This document shows, one piece after another, positions 24,803-33,876 of a stretch of DNA of 64,000 nucleotides. A program made the position numbers and the translations under genes. Position 1 is the stretch's first letter; the number at the start of each line of letters is the position of its first letter. The notes below the pieces were generated by a model that saw nothing but the letters and a program-made list of their open reading frames with translations, did not search any database and was not told the origin of the DNA. This DNA is from an uncultured Ilyobacter sp. (GTDB lineage Bacteria; Fusobacteriota; Fusobacteriia; Fusobacteriales; Fusobacteriaceae). The stretch covers positions 186,001 through 250,000 of the forward strand of contig NZ_OY764059.1 in NCBI RefSeq assembly GCF_963668085.1, in the 5' to 3' direction.

Positions 24803-25387
24803 ATGAATAGAAAAGCATTTATACTGCCTTTAGTTTTACTCATACTTGCCCTCATGAGTGGTATAGCGGTTGTGCTGGGGAGGCTCTCTAGTGAGAAGAC
24901 CCTATCGCTGAAAAACCAAGAGGGATCCTATTATGCCAAGGAGATAACTGTGACCTTGGTAAATAGTGGGACTGAAGAAGATAACGAAAGTATAATTTAC
25001 GAACTTGTAGACACTCTAACTTTAGAGGATGATAAGAAATCAAAAGAAGAGAAAATTGAGTGGAAAGACACTGATATTCCAGAGGGAAATTATAATATAA
25101 GTGTTAAAATTGAATCAGAGAACGATATGGACTACGAGAATACTTACACGATAAAAAAGAATAAGAATAAGACTGAAACAATTACTGAAACTGTTGAAAT
25201 AGAAAATGTAAGTGCAGAAAAGGAAGACTTAACATTTGAAAAAATTTCAGATGATGGAACAGAGATTAATTATACAGGTATAGTTGAAGTAGGAAAAGAC
25301 GGTAAGTTAAAAATTGAAATTGAATACACCAACACGACAGAAAATGATATAACTGTTGATATTACAGTGACACTAACTGAGATATAA
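24803..25387 (+). CDS. third pilin-like protein, GspK/PilX-like position
   Basis: 194 residues from ATG 24803 (GGGAGGGG site). The frame stays open upstream to 24713, but that part overlaps the previous gene. The N-terminus NRKAFILPLVLLILALMSGIAVVLGRL is a membrane helix resembling PilX/GspK starts, but the +5 glutamate is not in the usual place. The rest is an acidic, Lys/Glu/Thr-rich region with beta character ending ITVDITVTLTEI. It is much shorter than normal GspK (about 300) and its mature domain is unlike one. The assignment rests on position. It could be a lineage-specific subunit. Confidence 0.5.
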   Translation: MNRKAFILPLVLLILALMSGIAVVLGRLSSEKTLSLKNQEGSYYAKEITVTLVNSGTEEDNESIIYELVDTLTLEDDKKSKEEKIEWKDTDIPEGNYNISVKIESENDMDYENTYTIKKNKNKTETITETVEIENVSAEKEDLTFEKISDDGTEINYTGIVEVGKDGKLKIEIEYTNTTENDITVDITVTLTEI

Positions 25388-25524
25388 AAAGATTAATATG
25401 CTTATAATTTTTGTACCTTTTAAAATTCGATATAAGTTATATAATTTATTATAAATAAAGAGTTCAGGTTAAAATCATATAAAAAACTAAAGTGTTAAAA
25501 TGTTTCGCAAAATCAGGGGGGCAG
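25388..25524. other. gap inside the secretion-like cluster
   Basis: 137 AT-rich bases with no terminator hairpin. A TATAAT-like string is present but without a spaced -35, so a new promoter is possible but not shown. Confidence 0.35.
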
Positions 25525-27093
25525 ATGAAGAAAAGACTATCTATAGAGCTTACTGAAAATTCAATAAAGTTTATACTAGGTGCCCAGGGAAAGAACGGGA
25601 TAAGTATAGAGGATATGCACAGAGAGGCTATCCCTTCTGGTCAGGAAGGGGATATAGATGCCTCAGTGGAAAAGATAAAAGAGATAATAGAATCCAAGGG
25701 GTGGACAAAGCACAAAAAAATACTGCTTTGCAGTATGGACAGCATGGAACACGTGATGATAGAACTTCCCAATGTACCTGAAGAGGAGATGGAGTCAATC
25801 CTCAGAAGAAAGCTGGAAAACCAAAAGCTGGTGGAGGATACTGACAAGATAGCCTACGGGGCTATAGGGGATTTTAGCCCAAAAATGCTGCAAGGGGTCT
25901 ATGTGCAGGTTTTATCCCAGGAGTTTCTTGAAAAAATATCTTCGCTTAAGCTTCATGGTATAGACTTCGAGCCCTTTGCTGCAGACAGGAGTATGAGAAA
26001 GTATGCCAATAAAAAAGAAAACAGCTTTTTCATAGACATACAGGAGACCCACACCATTGCTGCGATATACTTTAAGGACAAGCTGTCTCTATACAGAAAA
26101 ATCAATGTGGGAAGAAGGGATTTTGTAAAAAGTATCTCTGAGATACTGGGTATAGAGGATGAAAAAGCGGATAAATACCTCAGAGAGTACAGCTATGTAA
26201 GTAATATAAAGGCAACAGAGCTAATGGAAAAAGGCGTAGCTATAGGGCCTCAGCTAAACATGGCCTGCGAATCAACCTTGGCTAAGATCTTAAGAAAGGC
26301 AGTACAGTATATAGATTATTTTCAGTTTAAACATTCTGGGGAGGTGCTGCATACAGTTTATTTCTCAGGGGGAGAGCTAAAGACCGAGGATATAAGAGCC
26401 GCCTTGGAAAGGGAGCTTTATATAGGAAATATTTATGATTATAATGTGAAATCAGGATTTTTGGAGAGTGATCTCACAGAGGAGCTTTTGAGTGACAATA
26501 ACTGGAACCTTATAGCTGGAACAATGCAAAGCGAAGAGGGAATATACAGGCTTAAGAGCAAGTTTAAGCTTCCTTTTAAAAAAAATAAAAACCCTATGTA
26601 TATATTTTTAGCAATAGTTTTTGTGATGTTCTGTAGTATAAAATTCGGATATTATAAGATGCAGGAATTGGAACAGAAAAAACAGCTAAAGGTAATAGCA
26701 GAAAAGAACAGAGAAATCTCTGGTTATACAGAAGAGGCAGCTAAGCTAGAGAAAAAGATAAAAAATATAAAGAAAGAAAGAGATTACCTTTCTAAAAGAA
26801 TAGGTAAGAATACAATTTTTAATAATTTCTTATATGAAATATCTCAAATAATTCCAGGAGAGATATACTTTGAGGAGATAAAATATTCTGGAGAAACAGT
26901 TCATCTAGAAGGAAAGGCGATTTCAGATGATGATTATGCAGAATTTCATATAAATGAACTTTTGAGTAATCTAGAGGATATTACTGATTCTGTAAGACTT
27001 ATAAAAACTGTAAAAATTCAGAAAAATAACAGAATAAATGATTTTTCTATAGAGGTCAAACTCTCTGGCGGTGAAAAAAATGAAAAAAAATGA
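25525..27093 (+). CDS. GspL/PilM-like assembly-platform protein
   Basis: 522 residues from ATG 25525 (GGGGGG site). The frame opens earlier at 25492 without a site. Residues about 1-340 form an actin-like ATPase fold as in PilM/GspL (KKRLSIELTENSIKFILGA start, FFIDIQETHTIAAIYF, VYFSGGELKT). A single membrane helix at about 355-372 (PMYIFLAIVFVMFCSIKFGY) is followed by a coiled coil (about 375-425) and a small ferredoxin-like domain. This single protein therefore covers PilM plus PilN, the GspL arrangement. It overlaps the next gene by 14 bases. It links the cytoplasmic motor to the periplasmic parts. No motor gene is nearby. Confidence 0.75.
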   Translation: MKKRLSIELTENSIKFILGAQGKNGISIEDMHREAIPSGQEGDIDASVEKIKEIIESKGWTKHKKILLCSMDSMEHVMIELPNVPEEEMESILRRKLENQKLVEDTDKIAYGAIGDFSPKMLQGVYVQVLSQEFLEKISSLKLHGIDFEPFAADRSMRKYANKKENSFFIDIQETHTIAAIYFKDKLSLYRKINVGRRDFVKSISEILGIEDEKADKYLREYSYVSNIKATELMEKGVAIGPQLNMACESTLAKILRKAVQYIDYFQFKHSGEVLHTVYFSGGELKTEDIRAALERELYIGNIYDYNVKSGFLESDLTEELLSDNNWNLIAGTMQSEEGIYRLKSKFKLPFKKNKNPMYIFLAIVFVMFCSIKFGYYKMQELEQKKQLKVIAEKNREISGYTEEAAKLEKKIKNIKKERDYLSKRIGKNTIFNNFLYEISQIIPGEIYFEEIKYSGETVHLEGKAISDDDYAEFHINELLSNLEDITDSVRLIKTVKIQKNNRINDFSIEVKLSGGEKNEKK

Positions 27094-27601
27094 GAAACAG
27101 GCAGTGGTGCTTCAACTGCTTGTATGCCTTACCTTTTATATACTTTTTCAAAATATAATAATGGTAAATTTGAAAAAAAAAGTTGAGAGTAACAAAAACA
27201 CCATAATACAGCAGAAACAGAAGTATGTGGAAGATGTGAATAAAATAAATTCACTGGAGAAAAGATATAGAGAATATTACAAAATGAAATATCAGAGAGA
27301 TTATATGAAGGCCAAGCTTGTAGGCAAGGGAGAAGAAAGATATCTTACTGAGGAGCTGACTGAGCTCAGTAAGAGAAATAATATAAAACTTTCTAATATA
27401 AATCTAACTGAAAACATGGGTGAAAATGATCGTAAGTATATATTTAAGACTGAGTTTGAAACGGACTTTCTCACTCTGAAAAGCTTTTTAGATGATATAG
27501 ATAACCTGGAAAAAAATATAAACCTGGAAAATATGAGCATCTCAAGGGATAACTTTAATTTGATTGTGAAGGCAACTTTTTCTATATATACAACAAACTG
27601 A
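27080..27601 (+). CDS. GspM/PilO-like protein
   Basis: 173 residues from ATG 27080. A GTG at 27071 is closer to the weak GGCGG site and is less likely. A short basic cytoplasmic tail, a membrane helix at about 10-28 (VLQLLVCLTFYILFQNIIMV), a coiled coil (about 30-65) and a C-terminal ferredoxin-like domain with FKTEFETDFLTLKSFLDDIDNL follow. This is the layout of PilO/GspM, which pairs with the PilN/GspL domain encoded just upstream. The overlap with the preceding gene suggests coupled translation and equal amounts. Confidence 0.7.
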   Translation: MKKNEKQAVVLQLLVCLTFYILFQNIIMVNLKKKVESNKNTIIQQKQKYVEDVNKINSLEKRYREYYKMKYQRDYMKAKLVGKGEERYLTEELTELSKRNNIKLSNINLTENMGENDRKYIFKTEFETDFLTLKSFLDDIDNLEKNINLENMSISRDNFNLIVKATFSIYTTN

Positions 27602-27622
27602 TTTATAAATAAGGGGCTTTTT

Positions 27623-28096
27623 ATGAGTATAAAATTTGATTTTCAAAATTTAAAAACCAAAGCAAGGGGAATTCGGAAGATACATGTTATAATTGCCGGG
27701 GCTATGATATTTCTTTTTATGGGAGTTTATCTGAAATTTTCAGAAAAAGATAATTTTAAGATGCTTATGGAGATAAGCCCTAGATATGATTTTTCTGAGG
27801 ACGAGATAAAGGATGAAGAGTGGAAGAAATTTCAAAGTAGTATAGAGGCTGAAAACAACGAGGAAAGAGAACTTTCGAGGAATGTATTTCATTCTTACGG
27901 CCAGGGTGAAAATGGTAAACCTGAGTTGACTGGAATTATCCTAGGGAAAAGAAAGAGTGCAACTTTTTCAGACGGTCAGATTCTGCAGGAGGGAGACAGT
28001 TTTAATAGTCTTGTTGTGGAGTCTATAAACCGCAGAGAGGTGGTGCTGGTAGATAAGAAAGGTGAAAAAAAAGTACTTGAACTTTGGAGGCAATAA
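27623..28096 (+). CDS. GspC/PilP-like periplasmic linker protein
   Basis: 157 residues. The cytoplasmic N-terminus holds about 22 residues, a single helix follows at about 23-39 (IHVIIAGAMIFLFMGVYL), and after a charged linker a small beta domain ends the protein (LTGIILGKRKSATFSDGQILQEGDS, then VVESINRREVVLVDKKGEKKVLEL). That last domain is the homology region of GspC and PilP, which contacts the secretin. Its place directly before the secretin gene (3-base gap) supports this. It is shorter than GspC and lacks a PDZ domain. Confidence 0.7.
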   Translation: MSIKFDFQNLKTKARGIRKIHVIIAGAMIFLFMGVYLKFSEKDNFKMLMEISPRYDFSEDEIKDEEWKKFQSSIEAENNEERELSRNVFHSYGQGENGKPELTGIILGKRKSATFSDGQILQEGDSFNSLVVESINRREVVLVDKKGEKKVLELWRQ

Positions 28097-28099
28097 ATT

Positions 28100-29764
28100 A
28101 TGGGGGAGACGATAAAAAAAGGGTTAGGACTTATAACAGCTTTTACAATTCTAGGATCGACGATTTTTGGAGCAGGGTACAACGGAGAGATGATAGCTCC
28201 TGATCAAAAAGTTACTGTGGACTATAATGACGCTGATTTGGTAAATGTTTTGAGAACGCTTTCTTTTAGCAACGATCTAAACATGGTAATAAGTGACAAA
28301 ATATCCGGAACTGTAACCATGAGTGTAAAGGATGCCCAGCTTGACGATTTGCTAGAGGCTATACTGAGGTCTAACGGGTATACCTATGTACAGAGCGGAA
28401 ATCTAGTGGAAATAATGAGTCTAGAAGATGCAAAAACAATGCAGGAATCAGACCGATCAGTATCAAAGGTTTTTTCACTGAAGAAAATAAACGCCTCTGA
28501 AGTGGCTGAAGATGTGAAGCTTTTTCTAAAAGACGGGGATACTTCTGTGGTAAATGAAGAAACTAACTCTATCACTGTAAGGGCCAAAAAATCAGAGCTC
28601 ATAAGTGTAAAAAGTTTTTTAGATGAACGTGACGGAATAAAAAAAGAGGATGCTCAGAAAAATGTAGAACTTATAAGAGTGAAGCATATGACTCCTCAAA
28701 AGGCCTATGAAATATTGGGAGAGATAGGTTACAAGATAGCAGGAGATATAAAATACAGTGAATCTCTAGGGGGACTACTTGTAATCGCATCAAGTGAAGA
28801 GGCTGATACACTGAAAAGCATCATGGACAAGATAGATGTCCCTGAGCTGCAGGTAGTTATAGAGGCTAGGATTTTGGAGGTACAGGAAGGCACAGGAAGA
28901 GACTGGGGAATGAGCTGGGGCTATAATTCTAATAATCTGACAGAGGCTGACAGCAGCGATGGAAGCGGAGGTTATCTATCTGGAACAGACAGTTACTATG
29001 ATGCTTCTAGTTTATCTGACGGAATAACACTGGGTCTAGGTTTACTAGGAAGTGACCAGTTTAGTGCAGTATACAGAAATGTCGTAGAGGACAGTTCTAC
29101 AGAGATACTTGCCAAACCTGTGATAACAACCCTAAACGGGAAAAAAGCGACTATAGAACTGACTGAAGAGGTTCCGTATAAAGAGTTAGAATATGTAAGT
29201 GACAGCGGAGATGCCACATCTACAAGTTATGAGTTTAAAGATGTGGGGATTACTCTAGAGGTAACGCCGGCAATAACAGATGACGGAATGATAAAAATAG
29301 AGGTAACACCTGAAATAAGTGAGGTAACAGGTTATACTGATGACGGTGTGCCTTATGTATCCTCAAGAAAGGTAGAAACCAATGTAATCGTAAGAAACGG
29401 TCAGACACTTGCCATAGGTGGCCTTATAAAGGATACAAAGTCAACGACAAGCACCGAGGATCCGTTTTTTAGTAAGATACCTATATTGGGTTATCTTTTC
29501 AAAAGTTCTAGCAATGAAAAGTCAAAGACCAACCTAATGATCTTTATAACTCCAAAAATAATAATGAGCAGAGAGATGTCACAAAGGTTTAACTTGGTCA
29601 AGGGGTCTAGCAGCAGTGTACTTAAAACAATAAAAAAATCTGAAACTTCTGGGAAAGAAGAGCCAGATGCAAAAGTTAGCGATGACACCAATGGAAACAA
29701 AGTCGATGAGGAAAACCTGTCTGGCATAGATAAGATACAGCAAAAACTCAGCGAGAGTAATTAA
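28100..29764 (+). CDS. secretin (GspD/PilQ family)
   Basis: A 554-residue outer-membrane channel subunit. The signal peptide ends near residue 22. An N0/STN-like domain spans about 30-110 (VNVLRTLSFSNDLNMVISDKIS). Two N1/N2-type domains follow (FSLKKINASEVAEDVKLFL, then LIRVKHMTPQKAYEILGEIG). The secretin core starts at VVIEARILEVQEGTGRDWG and includes the gate region, the VETNVIVRNGQTLAIGGL strand and the PILGYLF signature. The Ser/Lys-rich tail after residue 515 may be an S-domain. It terminates the core cluster. The family is certain. Secretion versus pilus use is not resolved. Confidence 0.92.
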   Translation: MGETIKKGLGLITAFTILGSTIFGAGYNGEMIAPDQKVTVDYNDADLVNVLRTLSFSNDLNMVISDKISGTVTMSVKDAQLDDLLEAILRSNGYTYVQSGNLVEIMSLEDAKTMQESDRSVSKVFSLKKINASEVAEDVKLFLKDGDTSVVNEETNSITVRAKKSELISVKSFLDERDGIKKEDAQKNVELIRVKHMTPQKAYEILGEIGYKIAGDIKYSESLGGLLVIASSEEADTLKSIMDKIDVPELQVVIEARILEVQEGTGRDWGMSWGYNSNNLTEADSSDGSGGYLSGTDSYYDASSLSDGITLGLGLLGSDQFSAVYRNVVEDSSTEILAKPVITTLNGKKATIELTEEVPYKELEYVSDSGDATSTSYEFKDVGITLEVTPAITDDGMIKIEVTPEISEVTGYTDDGVPYVSSRKVETNVIVRNGQTLAIGGLIKDTKSTTSTEDPFFSKIPILGYLFKSSSNEKSKTNLMIFITPKIIMSREMSQRFNLVKGSSSSVLKTIKKSETSGKEEPDAKVSDDTNGNKVDEENLSGIDKIQQKLSESN

Positions 29765-29802
29765 AATAATCAGAAATCCTTAAAAAAACCGAAGGTGATG
29801 AA

Positions 29803-31536
29803 ATGAGATTTGTATATCTATTTTTTATGATAATATCAATATTATCCTACGGAGAAACTGAGGGGAGATATGAACTGCGAAGGTCAAAGGAACTGACTAT
29901 GTTTTTTCCAAAGTCAGATTCTGAGTACATAGATTATCTTTCAGAAAAAAAAGATGCTGCAGCTTATTTTGAGCTAGCTGTTATTTATCTAAAAAAAGGT
30001 TCGAAATCAAAATCTGAAGATTATCTGAACTTATACATAAAGGAAGAAAACGACCCTAGAAAACTTTTGGAATACTATAATATAGATAAAAATTATAAAA
30101 AAATAGAGGAGAATCTAGACCGAATCATCTCTGTTGCAGACGAGAGAGAATCACTAGAGTATAAAAAGAAAATATACAGAGAGATAAAGAATAAAAAACT
30201 TCCCATTTCAAAAGAAAAATACAAGGTGGATAAAATCCAGGAGTTTTTGTCTTATGAAGGCGAAGAAGAAAAACAGAGGAAATTTTTTAACTCCAACAAA
30301 TGGACAAAGGGCGATATAAGAAAAATATTGGACGAGTTGAAAAAACATGAAATAAAGGAGAAAACTCCCTCTAAAAAATTATTTGATATGTTTGCCACAA
30401 AAAAAGATAAGCTTGTAAACAGATACCATAAGATAAAAAGTATAGAGGACATCGAAGGTTATTTCGGTTACTTTGACTTTGCCAAAAGGGAGAATATCGG
30501 TGTGGAACTAAAGACTCCTTCAGAAAAACTCCTTTATCTGAAATACGAGAAAAATATAGAGGCTTACAAAGAGGCAAAGGAAAAATTTATAAAGGAATAT
30601 TTGGAGAAAAAAAACAACCGAGCCCTCTATACCCTATGGACAGTGACAAAAGATAATAATATCATCCAATATCTAAAGACCCAGGGTGAAGAGTACCACC
30701 ACCTCTATTTAAAAGAACTTTTGAAAAAAAATAAAACCTCACTTTTTTACTCAGAAGGAGAAAAATTCCTTTATCTCTATCCCGAAAGCTTTTACAGAGA
30801 TGAGGTTTTAGAAAAACTTTTCTCATTAGCCAGTGAAGTTCAAAAGTCTGATCTTGTAAAAAAATATACCGGGGTGATAGATAGCAGAATTTTGGACAGG
30901 GAAAGAATAAATTCAGCAGAGGGACTTGCAAAAATAGAGTTAATGGAAAGGGAGATATCAAGGGGTAGCGGTGAGTATACAGAAGAATTTATCGAAGAAC
31001 TGGAGTCCTTGTACATTAAGAAGGAAGCGGCAGAAAAACTAGAAAGCCTTGAAAACAGGGAACCCTACGCAGTCTACCTGATACAAAATGATCTGGTGGT
31101 TCCAGTGGAGTATAGGGGTGCTGCTGCGAGGTATCTCTATCGTGTGGAAGAACTAGATGCCCTCTATCCCTTCAGAAAATATATAGGTAAAACTGAACTA
31201 AAAGAGCTTTCTGAAGATAGTCCTAGATATAAAGAGGAGTATGCTAGAAGATATCCTTTAGAAGATGAAAATATAGACCTTTCTAAGGAGAGCTATATCT
31301 ATTTTTCAGAAAATCCGGCTCTAAAGGAATCAAGGGTGAAAGAGATCGAAAACAAAACAATAATGGAGCCTCACGAGATGTACTATGCAGCCTTGTATTA
31401 CAAGCAAAAGAAAGATTATGTAAAAAGTTACAGGTTAAGTGATGCCTTGAATCAAAGATATAGTTTTTCAGAAAAGATAGTAGAAATACACCGAGATAAT
31501 ATTCAAAAATTAAAAAAAATGGGTTCAAAAAATTAA
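29803..31536 (+). CDS. unassigned exported helical protein
   Basis: 577 residues. A signal peptide at 1-17 (MRFVYLFFMIISILSYG) is followed by a highly charged Lys/Glu/Tyr-rich protein predicted to be almost all helical. Short repeats of the kind AAYFELAVIYLKKGSKSKSEDYLNLYI and PHEMYYAALYYKQKKDYVKSYRLSDAL resemble TPR helices at both ends. No catalytic motif is seen. It starts 38 bases after the secretin and reads in the same direction, so it is probably in the same transcript and could be a periplasmic scaffold of the system. I do not recognise a family. A bidirectional terminator follows. Confidence 0.6.
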   Translation: MRFVYLFFMIISILSYGETEGRYELRRSKELTMFFPKSDSEYIDYLSEKKDAAAYFELAVIYLKKGSKSKSEDYLNLYIKEENDPRKLLEYYNIDKNYKKIEENLDRIISVADERESLEYKKKIYREIKNKKLPISKEKYKVDKIQEFLSYEGEEEKQRKFFNSNKWTKGDIRKILDELKKHEIKEKTPSKKLFDMFATKKDKLVNRYHKIKSIEDIEGYFGYFDFAKRENIGVELKTPSEKLLYLKYEKNIEAYKEAKEKFIKEYLEKKNNRALYTLWTVTKDNNIIQYLKTQGEEYHHLYLKELLKKNKTSLFYSEGEKFLYLYPESFYRDEVLEKLFSLASEVQKSDLVKKYTGVIDSRILDRERINSAEGLAKIELMEREISRGSGEYTEEFIEELESLYIKKEAAEKLESLENREPYAVYLIQNDLVVPVEYRGAAARYLYRVEELDALYPFRKYIGKTELKELSEDSPRYKEEYARRYPLEDENIDLSKESYIYFSENPALKESRVKEIENKTIMEPHEMYYAALYYKQKKDYVKSYRLSDALNQRYSFSEKIVEIHRDNIQKLKKMGSKN

Positions 31537-31558
31537 GGATGGCTTTGCCATCCTTTTA
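31535..31558. terminator. bidirectional terminator between convergent genes
   Basis: GGATGGC (31537-31543), loop TTT, GCCATCC (31547-31553), then TTTT. On the other strand the A-run before it serves the opposite gene. It serves the genes ending at 31536 and 31556. Confidence 0.8.
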
Positions 31559-33118
31559 GTTTAAACTGATTTTATAAACTGCTTTTTCCTTATCAAGAGA
31601 GATCTTTTTTTTTTGACTTTTGTGACTTAGGTTTATTTCTAGAAAGGGAGTGTTATAAGAGATTATGCCATTTGAATCTGATGAAACTTTTTTGCCATCA
31701 AGGATAAAAATGGAATTTTTTACAGGTGTATCAGAAGCATCTGTTATCTCTAAAATCACCTGTCTAGACCCGTGATTCATTATTATATTAAAATTACTTA
31801 TTTCTTCTTTTAAAGTCATCTCGGGAGATTCATAAGGTTTAAAATCTGCTATCTTTACAGAGACCTTGAAGGTAGCCGTGGCTGGGATGTCTAAAAATTC
31901 AAAATATCCATTTTCTCCTGATAGGGTGGAGGCGATTCTTTTTCCTCTAGGAGTTATGAGATCGATTTTTTCGCCTTTAATTGGCTTTACGCCATCAGAG
32001 AGAATCCCACTTATTTTATAAAGTTTTCTTTTTAACTGGATTTCCAAGTTTGAAATGGTGGAGAATTTTTCCACTCTTCTAACTAAACCATGGGAGAAGA
32101 ACCCCTCTTTGTTTACTCTTATCATTACAAGTCCTGGGTCTGCAGTTCCTCTGAATCTACCGAAGCTGTCGGTGAAGGATTTTTTTTCTTCGTCACCGCT
32201 TTTTATTACTATCTCAGCATCAGTTACAGGTGAATTTTTGTCATCGATTATACGTCCCTCTATAAAACTAGGGGCCTCCTCTAGCTCAAGATTCAAGGTG
32301 AATTTTTTATCCTCATCGGTGAAATCATATATAAGCTGATTTTCCTCCTTGAGAAAATATCCGAATTTTTTTATGGAAAGCTTGTATTTTTTTGATGGGA
32401 TGTTACCGGAAAACTTACCTGAAAAATCACTTGTGAGGGTATAGCTGTTGTTTTTTACATCGGTAAATACAATATCTGCTCCCCCGAGATACATGTCTTC
32501 TATTCTTAAAACTCCCTCAACAGACACCTCTATAGGTTTCACATAAAAGTTCAGATACTCACCGTACCTTTCATTTATAGGGAACCTCTGGATTTTGACT
32601 ATAGTCTTATCTAGCTCTTTTACAACGATATCATACTGTCCGAAATCGAGGTTTATTTTTTTCAGGAGGGAATCTGAATCTACTGTTTTTACAAGCTTAC
32701 CCTCCTTATAAAAAAGAATAGAGATATCATTTAGTATATGACTTGTATCAGGAGCTTCCTTGTGAAAATATATCTGGTTTTTACTGCTTTTTCTAACAGA
32801 GATAAAAAAATCCCCTGATTTTTTAGGGAGGTTGATATTATAACTTTGATATTCCCGTGAGATGGAGATAACCCTTTCAACTGGGAAGTAGGACGGAGAA
32901 AAAAACTGAAATTTGTAATTTCCAGGTTTCAAATCTAAAAGAGCCCTGCCGTCAGTAAAGTTCATCCCGTTTTTTGACTGATCTGACATATCTGTGAATT
33001 CTATATATCCTCTGGGGGTGTTAAAATAAAAAGACGCAGTTCCATCCTTTTTATCCTCTGCCCAAAGAACCGTTGAAAAAAGGAAAATAAATATTATTGC
33101 GAAAATTTTTTTTAGCAC
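31556..33118 (-). CDS. exported multi-domain protein with carboxypeptidase-regulatory-like repeats
   Basis: 520 residues with a signal peptide at 1-20 (MLKKIFAIIFIFLFSTVLWA). The rest is a string of beta-sandwich domains. At least four repeat the pattern of carboxypeptidase-regulatory/CnaB-like folds: VEGVLRIEDMYLGGADIVFTD, IEGRIIDDKNSPVTDAEIVI, ISGILSDGVKPIKGEKIDLI and a last VILEITDASDTPVKNSIFIL. The first part (GYIEFTDMSDQSKNGMNF, LKPGNYKFQFF) resembles PEGA-like domains. No sortase, autotransporter or anchoring signal is seen, so it is probably periplasmic. The start is ATG 33118 with GGAGG upstream. It is convergent with the helical protein. Function unknown. Confidence 0.65.
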   Translation of the reverse strand: MLKKIFAIIFIFLFSTVLWAEDKKDGTASFYFNTPRGYIEFTDMSDQSKNGMNFTDGRALLDLKPGNYKFQFFSPSYFPVERVISISREYQSYNINLPKKSGDFFISVRKSSKNQIYFHKEAPDTSHILNDISILFYKEGKLVKTVDSDSLLKKINLDFGQYDIVVKELDKTIVKIQRFPINERYGEYLNFYVKPIEVSVEGVLRIEDMYLGGADIVFTDVKNNSYTLTSDFSGKFSGNIPSKKYKLSIKKFGYFLKEENQLIYDFTDEDKKFTLNLELEEAPSFIEGRIIDDKNSPVTDAEIVIKSGDEEKKSFTDSFGRFRGTADPGLVMIRVNKEGFFSHGLVRRVEKFSTISNLEIQLKRKLYKISGILSDGVKPIKGEKIDLITPRGKRIASTLSGENGYFEFLDIPATATFKVSVKIADFKPYESPEMTLKEEISNFNIIMNHGSRQVILEITDASDTPVKNSIFILDGKKVSSDSNGIISYNTPFLEINLSHKSQKKKISLDKEKAVYKISLN

Positions 33119-33249
33119 AAGAACCCTCCTCGGAGTTTTATAATAAAAGATTTTTTAGAAAAACTTAAAAAAAATTATCCTACTTAATTTATAACATTTT
33201 TTTTATTAGCAATCAAGAAATGTAACTTCTTTTGAAAAAACATTGTATG

Positions 33250-33258
33250 TGATATAAT
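33250..33258 (+). promoter_or_regulatory. extended -10 of the YueI-like/murA unit
   Basis: TGATATAAT, with TATAAT at 33253-33258, lies 55 bases before the gene start. The -35 is poor (TTTTGA-like). The divergent gap 33119-33313 holds nothing else. Confidence 0.55.
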
Positions 33259-33313
33259 TAGCTGTAAATGGATAATTATATTTGGACTTATTCTTATAGG
33301 CAGGTGAATGTAT

Positions 33314-33868
33314 ATGAGTTTTAAAAATATTATCGATGAGAGAGAAAAAGGAAAGATAAGATTTGCCAAGTCTCAGGTTGAAAAGGCTTATTATTTGGGG
33401 GAATTTAAGGAAAATATCATAGCTGCTCTTCATAAAAATCAACTTGAAGAAGACAGTGTGTACACGGAGATACTAGAGGCCATGAAAGAAAAAGACGCCG
33501 TTCTTATGAAGATGAGAAGGGATGTCTCCTTGAAAAAACTTAAACCTTATATCGATGAAGCTGAAAAAGTGGGAATAAAATACCAGTTAGTAGATGGGAT
33601 CTCATACAGAGGGGATGTTGCCCTTGTGATAGTTTCAGAAGAGGCTATGGAAAATTCCGATGAAGACCTGGTAATAAGAGATATGGACCAAGACTTTGTC
33701 GATGCAGGCCTTGGAGAAGAGTTCAGTAAAGCCAGAGGCAAAAAAATATGTAAAAATTGTTTTAAAGAATTGGAAGAAAAACTTCCTGATTATAGGGGTA
33801 GTTTTAAAAAAATGAGTTTTTTCGACAAAGTGATAGGGCATAAATGTCCTGTATGCGGAAAAAAATAG
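33314..33868 (+). CDS. YueI-like (DUF1694) protein with C-terminal zinc ribbon
   Basis: 184 residues from ATG 33314, eight bases after AGGTG. The ATG at 33308 is too close to that site. Residues about 15-120 resemble the YueI/DUF1694 family: [25 protein letters not shown] and then [21 protein letters not shown]. Residues about 144-184 add two CXXC pairs (CKNC, then CPVC near the end), a probable zinc ribbon that I do not know from the family. YueI members have no firm function. The gene lies nine bases before murA and shares its transcript. It is well preserved, hence probably functional. Confidence 0.6.
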   Translation: MSFKNIIDEREKGKIRFAKSQVEKAYYLGEFKENIIAALHKNQLEEDSVYTEILEAMKEKDAVLMKMRRDVSLKKLKPYIDEAEKVGIKYQLVDGISYRGDVALVIVSEEAMENSDEDLVIRDMDQDFVDAGLGEEFSKARGKKICKNCFKELEEKLPDYRGSFKKMSFFDKVIGHKCPVCGKK

Positions 33869-33876
33869 GAGGCATA

